From Lachnospiraceae bacterium (GTDB lineage: Bacteria > Bacillota > Clostridia > Oscillospirales > Ruminococcaceae): 10,745 bases of DNA. The position numbers were made by a program, and so were the translations under genes. Below, piece after piece: positions 6,012 to 10,745 of this stretch. The stretch spans positions 1-10,745 of the forward strand of contig JAMPFE010000028.1 of the NCBI GenBank assembly GCA_023664705.1, written 5' to 3'. Position 1 is the stretch's first letter. The number at the start of each line of letters is the position of its first letter. The notes beneath the pieces are model-generated. The model made no database searches. It saw nothing but the letters and a program-made list of their open reading frames with translations, and was not told the origin of the DNA.

Positions 6012-7129
6012 TATTTCACCAACGTTAATTGCAAGTCATCGCTCACAGCCGCCTTTTCGGCTTGTTTTCGTGCTTCCTTGTATTCATTGTATTTTCGGCG
6101 GTATTCGTAGCTTTGCCCGAAAATATTCCACGCCGCCTTTACAACGTTAGGTTCGTAGGGGCGTATCTTTTCGAGGTCGTCCACCGCCTTGTATGAAATC
6201 GGACAGCCGCAGCAGCCTGTGCGCGTAAGCCCATAAACTTCATACGCGTTGGAATATTTTATACCTCGCATTTCTTTATACCACTCCTTGTCTTTGTCCG
6301 TAACGTAATATAGAGGTCTGAACCGGAATTGCCTATTATCCGTTTCGTAAAAGCACATCGTGCCGTTTGCGTCCTCACCGCGTGGCACGGAGCGCATTCC
6401 GCCTTCGGCTCTCCGTTCGCCTGTTATTATCATCTCATATCCCTTTTGAACGCGATGCGCAACCTGTTTTTTGCAGTAATCGCAACATTTCGCGCTTATT
6501 TTAAAATCAGGCGGATATTCTCCGATAAAATCCCTCATATATTTTGAAGAGTTTATCACAAGCTGAATATTCGGGCGCGGTTCGCCTTTTGAGTTGCAGC
6601 AACAAAGGAAGTTTATAAGGCTCTCACAGTTCGGATAACGCTTTTTAAGTTCCGCGCGTTTTGCCGCTTTATCCTCTGATTGTTCGTATTCTTCCGCCAC
6701 AGTGAGCGGTACGCCTTTTTTTTGCCATTCAGACAGCCCCGCGGACATTATTTTTGAAACAAACGGAATGCCGTAAGTCCGCGCAGCTTGAACGATACTG
6801 ATTTTTGGGCGCACTTCCTCAATTTCCACGCCGTATTTCTCGGCTGTCGCTTTTACGTGGTCTTTTGTTGCTTTCATCTCCAGACCCGTGTTGAAAAAAA
6901 CGTATTTCACAGGCGGCAGCGACGGAAACCATTCTCGCGTCCATTCAATAAGGTCAATTAAAATGTCGCTGTCAGCGCCGCCAGAATAAGAGCATATCGC
7001 GTTGGGGTGTTGCTTCAGCCGCGTTGCAATAATGCCCTGTATTGCTTGAAATTTAGCGGGCGCGTCCAAATCCGCGTATGAGGGGCGGTCGGTATAAACG
7101 CGGCTTTTATATACTTCTTTTTTAATCAT
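6011..7129 (-). CDS. PAPS-reductase-like PP-loop (adenine nucleotide alpha-hydrolase fold) protein with cysteine clusters
   Basis: The 372-residue protein belongs to the CysH/PAPS reductase superfamily. The PP-loop SYSGGADSD is at 47-55, followed by VFFNTGLEMKAT at 77-88, which fits the family segment after the loop. Further family-like segments are ITGERRAEGGMRS (235-247) and YGLTRTGCCGCP (299-310). Cysteines cluster at 176-178 (CCC), 215-219 (CCDYC) and 306-309 (CCGC), enough to bind a metal or Fe-S cluster. Family members use ATP-type chemistry to activate or transfer sulfur, in sulfate assimilation, tRNA thiolation, or DndC-type DNA phosphorothioation. Which substrate applies here cannot be read from the sequence. 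The ATG at 7129 has a strong AAAGGAGCGG site. It sits upstream of the recombination genes and overlaps the acidic-protein gene by one base. Confidence 0.9.
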   Translation of the reverse strand: MIKKEVYKSRVYTDRPSYADLDAPAKFQAIQGIIATRLKQHPNAICSYSGGADSDILIDLIEWTREWFPSLPPVKYVFFNTGLEMKATKDHVKATAEKYGVEIEEVRPKISIVQAARTYGIPFVSKIMSAGLSEWQKKGVPLTVAEEYEQSEDKAAKRAELKKRYPNCESLINFLCCCNSKGEPRPNIQLVINSSKYMRDFIGEYPPDFKISAKCCDYCKKQVAHRVQKGYEMIITGERRAEGGMRSVPRGEDANGTMCFYETDNRQFRFRPLYYVTDKDKEWYKEMRGIKYSNAYEVYGLTRTGCCGCPISYKAVDDLEKIRPYEPNVVKAAWNIFGQSYEYRRKYNEYKEARKQAEKAAVSDDLQLTLVK

Positions 7130-7142
7130 GTTCCCGCTCCTT

Positions 7143-7361
7143 TCACTTCCCGCGTTCTATCACTCTGAAATGACACGCGGTACATTTTGCGGCTTTTCTG
7201 CCATTTCCTGCGGCGCTTATCGCCTTAGCTCCCCCGCCGCAGAGCGGGCACTCAAAGCCCGTCACAACGCCCCACGGTTTTCCGCAAAGAGACCGGGCGG
7301 CAGCTGCCGAAAACTCCACAACGCCCTCGCGGGCTGTCCTCGGTCTGCAAAAAGTACTCAT
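7143..7361 (-). CDS. Small zinc-ribbon protein (72 aa)
   Basis: Residues 38-41 (CPLC) and 60-63 (CTAC) form a four-cysteine zinc ribbon: FECPLCGGGAKAIS, an 18-residue gap, then KCTACHFRVIERG. The N-terminal part is basic and contains two more cysteines (5 and 26). The ATG at 7361 is chosen over an in-frame TTG at 7382 because the TTG lies within the preceding gene and lacks a ribosome site, whereas the ATG follows the upstream stop by two bases with GGGGG about 8 bases before it. It is probably translationally coupled to the 46-residue gene. The PAPS-reductase-like gene follows 13 bases later. Such ribbons bind DNA, RNA or protein; no specific role can be assigned. Confidence 0.78.
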   Translation of the reverse strand: MSTFCRPRTAREGVVEFSAAAARSLCGKPWGVVTGFECPLCGGGAKAISAAGNGRKAAKCTACHFRVIERGK

Positions 7362-7363
7362 AG

Positions 7364-7504
7364 CTATACCCCCATTTCGCAAATATCCTTGTAAAGCGCG
7401 GATATTTCCGCGTTTAACTCGTCTATCTCCGCGCGGCGTTCCGCGCTGTAGGGCTTAGGCGGCGCGAGTTCGTCCGCGCTAAGCTCCCGCTCGTACTCGT
7501 TCAT
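7364..7504 (-). CDS. 46-residue acidic helical protein
   Basis: This gene is short but well supported. Its ATG overlaps the antirepressor stop as ATGA (7501-7504), GGGGGCG lies about 7 bases upstream, and its TAG ends two bases before the zinc-ribbon start. The protein begins MNEYERELSADELAPPKPYS and continues with an amphipathic helix, ERRAEIDELNAEISALYKDIC, ending EMGV. The heptad-like spacing of Leu and Ile suggests a coiled coil. No family is recognised. Without it there would be an unexplained 139-base gap in an otherwise gapless operon. Confidence 0.72.
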   Translation of the reverse strand: MNEYERELSADELAPPKPYSAERRAEIDELNAEISALYKDICEMGV

Positions 7505-8262
7505 TGTTTCGCCCCCAGATACTTGGTAATGAAATAGCGCTGCCCTTTACCCGAAATCTTAGTTGTTTTGGTTATTCTGACAGAGCCGTCGGGATTGTTC
7601 ACCGTGCTTTCCTTGACTTCAAACAAGCCCATGTCCATAGCCCTTTGCGTGGGCATATTCTTCGAGCTGCCGAATTTCATCAAGTAGCCCTCGTCGCGGA
7701 GCTTCTCAAAAAGCCGCTTTTGCCCGATGTCAACGCCGTTCTGACGGAGCAGCTTCGCCAAATCCCCGATAAGTATTGAGGTCTTGGAGCACTCGACCGC
7801 GTCCGCGAAAAGAACCTTGGGCTTGTCCTGTTCGACCTTTGTTTCAAGAGCGGCGCGTTTTTCGCGCTCCGTTTTCAGCTCCGTCGCGAGCTTTATGAGG
7901 AAGTCGGGCGATGTAAGCGCCTGTTCAAGCGTTTTGTCCGTCATATACGCGCCGTGCTTGCGTATCGAGGGGAGAACCTCGGCGGTCACCCACTTGCGGA
8001 ACGGCTTAGCCTCGGGCTTATCGGAGCGGAGTATAACATTGTACAATCCGCTTTCATTTATAACCGTCATTTCCTGCGCTCCGCCAAGGGTGTCCACTTT
8101 AAACGACCCCCTTTCATCTTCGTCGAGACGCGCGGCGACATCTCTGTATTTCGAGATACCCAGCACCTCGCACACGTCTTTCAGCACGAACCACGGTTCA
8201 CTATTCAGCTCCACCGTGCGAACGTTCATTCCGTTGTAGTCAAAAGTTTTCAATTCGTTCAT
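7501..8262 (-). CDS. BRO-N / KilAC antirepressor-type protein
   Basis: This 253-residue protein has the standard two-domain layout of phage antirepressors. The BRO-N domain spans about 6-106: FDYNGMNVRTVELNSEPWFVLKDVCEVLGI, INESGLYNVILRSDKPEAKPFRKWVTAEVLPSIRKHG. A helical linker lies at 122-146. The KilAC-type C-terminal domain spans about 148-250: LIGDLAKLLRQNGVDIGQKRLFEKLRDEGYL and GKGQRYFITKYL. Proteins of this kind counter the repressor or act as DNA-binding regulators in lytic induction. The ATG at 8262 has AGAAAGGAAAG upstream; a longer in-frame extension to 8304 overlaps the previous gene and is rejected. It is the first sizeable gene of the leftward operon, where an early regulator is expected, and is coupled to the next gene by ATGA. 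Confidence 0.92.
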   Translation of the reverse strand: MNELKTFDYNGMNVRTVELNSEPWFVLKDVCEVLGISKYRDVAARLDEDERGSFKVDTLGGAQEMTVINESGLYNVILRSDKPEAKPFRKWVTAEVLPSIRKHGAYMTDKTLEQALTSPDFLIKLATELKTEREKRAALETKVEQDKPKVLFADAVECSKTSILIGDLAKLLRQNGVDIGQKRLFEKLRDEGYLMKFGSSKNMPTQRAMDMGLFEVKESTVNNPDGSVRITKTTKISGKGQRYFITKYLGAKQ

Positions 8263-8278
8263 AATGCTTTCCTTTCTG

Positions 8279-8419
8279 TCAGTCGTTCTTGTTTCCCGCC
8301 TCACGCGCCTCTATATCCGCCTCGCCCACCATTTGAAGCAAGTCTATGTAGAGGTCGATCTGTTTGTCCGGTTGAAGCCTGTAAACAAGCCTCAATATTT
8401 TCGTTACAATAGCGTCCAT
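8279..8419 (-). CDS. 46-residue hypothetical early protein
   Basis: The gene reads MDAIVTKILRLVYRLQPDKQ, then IDLYIDLLQMVGEADIEARE and AGNKND before a TGA. The first 32 residues are a likely amphipathic helix pair with regular Leu and Ile. The ATG shares one base with the upstream stop (TAATG at 8417-8421), and GGACGGAG lies about 4 bases before it. The stop is 16 bases before the antirepressor start. No family is recognised. The coupling and ribosome site make it a probable real gene, and the short length is typical of the first genes after an early phage promoter. Confidence 0.65.
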   Translation of the reverse strand: MDAIVTKILRLVYRLQPDKQIDLYIDLLQMVGEADIEAREAGNKND

Positions 8420-8574
8420 TACTCCGTCCCTTCTTTCAGCAGCTTCCAAATTTTGATAGGTTTCACCAATGCCGACGGCGGTACGCCCTCATCTGCAAGG
8501 TCTAGGATTAACGCCTTCAACACCCTGCGAAAGAACTCGCCTGTCAATGTGATTTTCGGCTCATCGTGTTCCAT
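8419..8574 (-). CDS. 51-residue hypothetical protein, first gene of the leftward early operon
   Basis: The protein starts MEHDEPKITLTGEFFRRVLK and continues ALILDLADEGVPPSALVKPI and KIWKLLKEGTE. It has an excellent ribosome site (AGGAGGGTGAT, 5 bases before the ATG at 8574), and another ATG at 8579 runs straight into a stop. It is the promoter-proximal gene, 21 bases from the -10 box of the leftward promoter. This slot often holds a Cro-type repressor, but I see no convincing helix-turn-helix here. The two helical stretches (13-28 and 38-47) could still form a small interaction protein. Function unknown. Confidence 0.7.
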   Translation of the reverse strand: MEHDEPKITLTGEFFRRVLKALILDLADEGVPPSALVKPIKIWKLLKEGTE

Positions 8575-8594
8575 TACATCACCCTCCTGATTGT

Positions 8595-8623
8595 ATTATA
8601 CCACTACAAGTTGTAAATTTCAA
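8595..8623 (-). promoter_or_regulatory. Leftward early promoter
   Basis: On the minus strand, TTGAAA (8623-8618) and TATAAT (8600-8595) are separated by exactly 17 bases, with TGG directly before TATAAT. It should drive the long leftward operon beginning with the 51-residue gene. The palindrome TACAAGTTGTA (8605-8615) occupies the spacer, so a protein bound there would block polymerase. This makes it the likely repressed early promoter. Confidence 0.82.
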
Positions 8624-8648
8624 TATCAAAAACTAAATTCAGTTGTAT

Positions 8649-8700
8649 TTTTGTACAAATTCACAAATTGAAGTTGTTTGATTTGTGAAATTGCACAAAA
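8649..8700. repeat. Central inverted repeat, candidate operator
   Basis: Two 20-bp arms (8649-8668 and 8681-8700) are complementary at 18 of 20 positions and separated by 12 bases. Each arm contains two motifs of the form TTGTACAA/TTGCACAA and TTCACAAAT. The inner nine bases, TTCACAAAT and ATTTGTGAA, match perfectly. The repeat lies between the two -35 boxes, at about equal distance from each. Paired operator sites for a dimeric HTH repressor are the simplest reading. Confidence 0.7.
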
Positions 8701-8714
8701 CACAATTGTTTTGT
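8695..8714. repeat. Second palindrome near the repressor promoter, candidate operator
   Basis: ACAAAACA (8695-8702) and TGTTTTGT (8707-8714) are perfect 8-bp arms around a CAAT centre. The site ends 11 bases before the -35 box of the rightward promoter and overlaps the outer edge of the central inverted repeat, so it could set autoregulation of the repressor. The mirrored position near the leftward promoter does not carry the same palindrome. Confidence 0.55.
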
Positions 8715-8725
8715 ACTGAATTTGC

Positions 8726-8755
8726 TTGACAAATTACAAATAAAAGTGGTATAAT
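8726..8755 (+). promoter_or_regulatory. Rightward promoter of the repressor gene
   Basis: A perfect TTGACA (8726-8731) and a perfect TATAAT (8750-8755) are spaced by 18 bases, with TGG before the -10 as in the leftward promoter. The transcript would start only a few bases before the ribosome site AGAGGTGAT (8761-8769), giving a very short leader for the repressor gene. Confidence 0.85.
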
Positions 8756-8773
8756 AAATCAGAGGTGATACAA

Positions 8774-9133
8774 ATGAACAAATTGAAAGAGCTTAGAAAA
8801 GCAAAAGGACTTAAGCAAAAGGATTTAGCGGAGTATCTGGGCATTACCCAGCAAGCCTACCAAAAGTATGAATACGGAACAAGTGAGATGAGCGGCAGTA
8901 CGATAACTAAGCTAGCCGAATTTTACGGCGTAACAACCGACAGCCTGTTGGGAATGCCGCCGAAAGAACCGACCGAAATGGAGCTTTTGGAAGCGCAGTT
9001 CACTATGACGCCGCTGGAGCGGAAGATAATGGAAGCGTACTTCAAGCTCCCGCCAAAAGCCCGAGAGGACTTTTACGAACATCTTGTACAAATAGTAAAC
9101 GAATGCGAACGCCACAAAGGCGGTGAGGATTAA
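8774..9133 (+). CDS. XRE-family (cI-like) phage repressor without a peptidase domain (119 aa)
   Basis: Residues 1-60 form a standard XRE helix-turn-helix domain: MNKLKELRKAKGLKQKDLAE, YLGITQQAYQKYEYG, and TITKLAEFYGVTTDSLLG. Residues 68-119 are a short acidic helical tail containing FTMTPLERKIMEAYFKLPPKAREDFYEHL, likely for dimerisation. No S24 Ser/Lys peptidase domain is present, so RecA-stimulated self-cleavage as in lambda cI is not expected; relief would come from an antirepressor or another partner. The ATG at 8774 is preferred over an in-frame GTG at 8765, which is part of the ribosome site. It is the only plus-strand gene and faces away from the early operon across the operator region. 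Its 5' part is more A/T-rich than neighbouring genes. Confidence 0.93.
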   Translation: MNKLKELRKAKGLKQKDLAEYLGITQQAYQKYEYGTSEMSGSTITKLAEFYGVTTDSLLGMPPKEPTEMELLEAQFTMTPLERKIMEAYFKLPPKAREDFYEHLVQIVNECERHKGGED

Positions 9134-9154
9134 GATTTCTTCGCCGCCTTTTTT
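9116..9154 (+). terminator. Candidate Rho-independent terminator of the repressor transcript
   Basis: AAAGGCGG (9116-9123) pairs with CCGCCTTT (9144-9151), an 8-bp stem with five G-C pairs, followed by T through 9154. The loop is long (20 bases) and contains the repressor stop codon. The stem therefore uses the last codons of the repressor gene and the end of the convergent 42-residue gene. In the opposite direction the T-run is only three bases, so it would work best for rightward transcription. Confidence 0.5.
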
Positions 9155-9258
9155 CGCGTCAAAATCTCTTCCGCTTTCACGATGTCAAGCACCGCCAACT
9201 GTTCCTCCTCGTCAAGCTGCTTTATCAGCTCGAGGAGCTTTTTTGTTTGTTCTTGCAT
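9130..9258 (-). CDS. 42-residue helical protein convergent with the repressor
   Basis: The protein reads MQEQTKKLLELIKQLDEEEQ, LAVLDIVKAEEILTRKKAAK, KS: an amphipathic helix with a basic end. The ribosome site is strong (AAAGGAGCATAA before the ATG at 9258). Its TAA stop and the repressor's TAA stop overlap on opposite strands within TTAA at 9130-9133. It lies 21 bases after the Rha-family gene, in the same operon. No family is recognised. The message for this operon, if not stopped here, would run antisense through the repressor gene. Confidence 0.72.
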   Translation of the reverse strand: MQEQTKKLLELIKQLDEEEQLAVLDIVKAEEILTRKKAAKKS

Positions 9259-9279
9259 TTTATGCTCCTTTCCGTATTC

Positions 9280-9954
9280 TTACGCGCATAACGCTTTTTC
9301 GCGGAGTTTAGTGCAGTACCATTCAAGTTGACGTTTGCGCTGCTCATAATCGGGAACGGCGATCAGCAAACCAATATCAGCCTTTTGTAGCTTGTCAAGC
9401 ATTTCAATTTGTTCCGCCGTCAAAAAAGGTCTGATACTCTCGCTTTTGGCTATACCGTGCTTTTCACGGAATTGCTTAGCGGACATTCCCGTAACAATAC
9501 GGTTTAGCATATCGCACTCGTTGCTGAAATGGTATGCCTTCGGGTTGTCGTGAAGCGGCTTGATGTTCTCGGTAAGAAGCGGGAACTCACTGCGAGCGGT
9601 GACGAGTGTGCCTATAAATTTCTCCATTTCATTGAACCGCCGTATGTAAAGCTCCTTGAATTTCATTGCCTTAGCTCCCGTGTATCCCATAGCCAAGAGT
9701 GTAAAACCATCTCGGGTCATTTCATAACACGGGAGTTTTCTCCCGGTGCTATCCTTGTATTTACTCGGCGCAAAATTGCGCTGAGTAAACTCCTCACTTA
9801 ACCCGGACGTGGGTTCAATAATATTTCGAATATCACGTAAAACGTCCTTATGGTTCTTTTCAAAGAATTTCGCCACAAACAGGCTGCTTACTCTTGCTGT
9901 ATCGTGTGTATCCGCAAACACCCCGTATTCGTCCATTGGTATTAGTTGTTTCAT
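9280..9954 (-). CDS. Rha-family phage regulatory protein (224 aa)
   Basis: Residues 15-115 match the Rha regulatory domain: ARVSSLFVAKFFEKNHKDVLRDIRNI at 20-45, the aromatic segment FTQRNFAPSKYKDSTGRKLPCYEMTRDGFTLLAMGYTG at 56-93, then AMKFKELYIRRFNEME. Residues 144-215 form a second domain (NECDMLNRIVTGMSAKQFREKHGI, ESIRPFLTAEQIEMLDKLQKADIGLLIAVPDY, QRKRQLEWY) also found attached to antirepressor-type proteins in Firmicutes phages. Rha proteins influence lysogeny and lytic growth in lambdoid phages. The ATG at 9954 has GAGGGC about 7 bases upstream and overlaps the upstream stop as ATGA. It lies on the far side of the repressor from the BRO-N antirepressor and points toward the repressor gene. 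Confidence 0.9.
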   Translation of the reverse strand: MKQLIPMDEYGVFADTHDTARVSSLFVAKFFEKNHKDVLRDIRNIIEPTSGLSEEFTQRNFAPSKYKDSTGRKLPCYEMTRDGFTLLAMGYTGAKAMKFKELYIRRFNEMEKFIGTLVTARSEFPLLTENIKPLHDNPKAYHFSNECDMLNRIVTGMSAKQFREKHGIAKSESIRPFLTAEQIEMLDKLQKADIGLLIAVPDYEQRKRQLEWYCTKLREKALCA

Positions 9955-10247
9955 AAACTGCCCTCATTAATCTCGCTTTCCGTGTTCTTGATTTTCTCGT
10001 GGTCGTTAGCGTGGTCTGTACAGAGCCATTCCAACGACACGCCCAGAGCGACGGCGGCGCGGGTAAACTCGATGAGCTTCCACCCCGCGGGGTCAAGCCG
10101 CCGATTGTGGAACGTGCTGCGCTTCATTCCTATGCGGTTTGCTATCTCCCACTCGGAGAACAAGCAAAGCTGATTACAGCGCAAAATCAAATTTCCCGCC
10201 ATAAGCTCCGCGAGCTTACGTTCTTCCGAGGTCGGCAGCTTTGACAT
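9951..10247 (-). CDS. Small XRE/Cro-like helix-turn-helix protein (98 aa)
   Basis: Residues 32-53 carry the HTH: EWEIANRIGMKRSTFHNRRLDP, with a following segment FTRAAVALGVSLEWLCTD at 61-78 that resembles the end of XRE domains. The first 30 residues are helical with two cysteines, and the tail is acidic. The ATG at 10247 is chosen because AAAGGAGTGACGAAA precedes it at correct spacing. An upstream in-frame GTG at 10256 is part of that site and too close to it. The gene starts 5 bases after the Gly-rich protein stop and overlaps the Rha-family start by 4 bases, so it likely regulates or accompanies that gene. It may bind the same control region as a Cro analogue, but that is unproven. Confidence 0.83.
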   Translation of the reverse strand: MSKLPTSEERKLAELMAGNLILRCNQLCLFSEWEIANRIGMKRSTFHNRRLDPAGWKLIEFTRAAVALGVSLEWLCTDHANDHEKIKNTESEINEGSL

Positions 10248-10252
10248 TTTCG

Positions 10253-10745
10253 TCACTCCTTTATCTTGTAATGCGGCTTAAGCATTTGGATAACATCGCC
10301 GCCGTATGCGTGTTCGGTGAGCTTTATAAACTCCTCGACCGTCATTTCGCCGTCAAGGTCGATGTTGTGTTCTTTCGCGAACTGCGTCCGCCCCATTTCA
10401 CACGAACCCGTCAGCTTGTTGTGCCACTTGTAGAACTCCCGGACAGTATAAGCCGTGCGCGGCTTGAACTCTTCGCAAAACGCCTCGACGCGTTCCTCGG
10501 CGGGCATATTCTCAAACAGCTTGTCCTGCAATGCCTCAACGGCTTTTCGGAGCGTTTCTCCGTGCGCGAAACGGTTCCCGCCCTTTGCTATGTAACACGG
10601 TGTGAGCGTCAAATCGTCGTTCACGACAGCGCCTTTCGCATAGTCCTTGTAAACGCGGTAAATAACGGTTGGCACATCGTCCACGCCGTAGATTTTCATT
10701 GAATTTATGGTCGCGCCTATCAAGCCAGAGCCAGAGCCATCGCCA
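10253..10745 (-). CDS. Phage protein with Gly-rich repeat and conserved C-terminal domain, 5' end outside window
   Basis: The reading frame is open to the right edge of the window. The visible N-terminal part reads GDGSGSGLIGATINSMKIYG, the end of a Gly-Asp/Gly-Ser dipeptide repeat. After it comes a globular domain: DDVPTVIYRVYKDYAKGAVV, LTLTPCYIAKGGNRFAHGETLRKAVEAL, FCEEFKP, FYKWHNKLTGSCEMGRTQFAKEHNIDL, and MTVEEFIKLTEHAYGGDVIQML. This pairing of a long Gly-rich repeat with an AKGG.FAHGETL domain is common among hypothetical proteins of gut Firmicutes phages; I know of no assigned function. A Met at 10699 is not a likely start because no ribosome site precedes it and the repeat continues upstream. 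The HTH gene follows after 5 bases. Confidence 0.8.
   Translation of the reverse strand, partial: GDGSGSGLIGATINSMKIYGVDDVPTVIYRVYKDYAKGAVVNDDLTLTPCYIAKGGNRFAHGETLRKAVEALQDKLFENMPAEERVEAFCEEFKPRTAYTVREFYKWHNKLTGSCEMGRTQFAKEHNIDLDGEMTVEEFIKLTEHAYGGDVIQMLKPHYKIKE

Larger units (their letters stand above)
8594..8756. promoter_or_regulatory. Divergent operator/promoter region with nested inverted symmetry
   Basis: A perfect 12-bp inverted repeat, AGTGGTATAATA, marks both ends (8594-8605 on the minus strand, 8745-8756 on the plus strand) and contains both -10 boxes. Inside it, AAATTCAGT at 8635-8643 pairs with ACTGAATTT at 8715-8723, and a 20-bp imperfect inverted repeat lies at the centre. The centres of these repeats fall between about 8674 and 8679, so the whole region is close to one large dyad. 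Smaller palindromes include TACAA-G-TTGTA at 8605-8615, inside the leftward promoter spacer. This is where the XRE repressor encoded at 8774 most likely binds. The stretch is markedly A/T-rich compared with its surroundings. Confidence 0.75.

Noticed and set aside
6011..7129. A DNA phosphorothioation (Dnd/Ssp) island
   Set aside because: Only one PP-loop protein is present; there are no genes resembling DndA, DndB, DndD, DndE or the restriction partners in the window.

Overview
This window is the control and early-replication region of a temperate phage or prophage from a low-to-mid-GC Gram-positive host, most likely a gut clostridium (Oscillospiraceae/Ruminococcaceae-like). The evidence is strong AGGAGG-type ribosome sites, tightly packed and overlapping small genes, a RecT/YqaJ recombination pair, a winged-helix replication initiator plus DnaC-type loader, Rha and BRO-N/KilAC antirepressor-type proteins, and a small XRE-family repressor. 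There are no integrase, structural, tRNA or rRNA genes in view.

Layout, read right to left, the direction of nearly all transcription. (1) 10745-9130, leftward: a Gly-rich-repeat protein cut by the window edge, a small HTH protein, a Rha-family protein and a 42-residue protein. (2) 8774-9133, rightward: the only plus-strand gene, an XRE repressor. Its stop codon shares a TTAA with the stop of the convergent 42-residue gene. (3) 8575-8773: an AT-rich divergent control region with two consensus promoters arranged almost symmetrically around a long inverted repeat. (4) 8574-7143, leftward: two tiny proteins, a BRO-N/KilAC antirepressor, a 46-residue protein and a zinc-ribbon protein. (5) 7129-3640: a PAPS-reductase-like PP-loop protein with three cysteine clusters, an acidic protein, a double-HTH protein, YqaJ exonuclease and RecT annealase. 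(6) 3551-605: a replication initiator with 11-bp DNA iterons inside its gene, two unknown small proteins, a membrane-anchored SleB-like cell-wall hydrolase and a DnaC/IstB-type helicase loader. (7) 590-1: two related small proteins sharing MAEY and AADVR motifs, the second running off the left edge.

Working model (inference): the repressor binds the dyad-rich region at 8594-8756 and sets the balance between its own promoter and the leftward early promoter. That promoter drives one long polycistron: antirepressor first, then a nucleotide/sulfur-chemistry enzyme, recombination proteins, initiator and helicase loader. The most notable points are the 11-bp iterons in the initiator gene (probable phage origin), the near-symmetric divergent operator/promoter region, the orphan PAPS-reductase-like enzyme in the recombination block, and antirepressor-type genes on both sides of a repressor that has no self-cleavage domain. 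Several genes of 42-51 residues fall below usual calling thresholds but have good ribosome sites and start/stop coupling.
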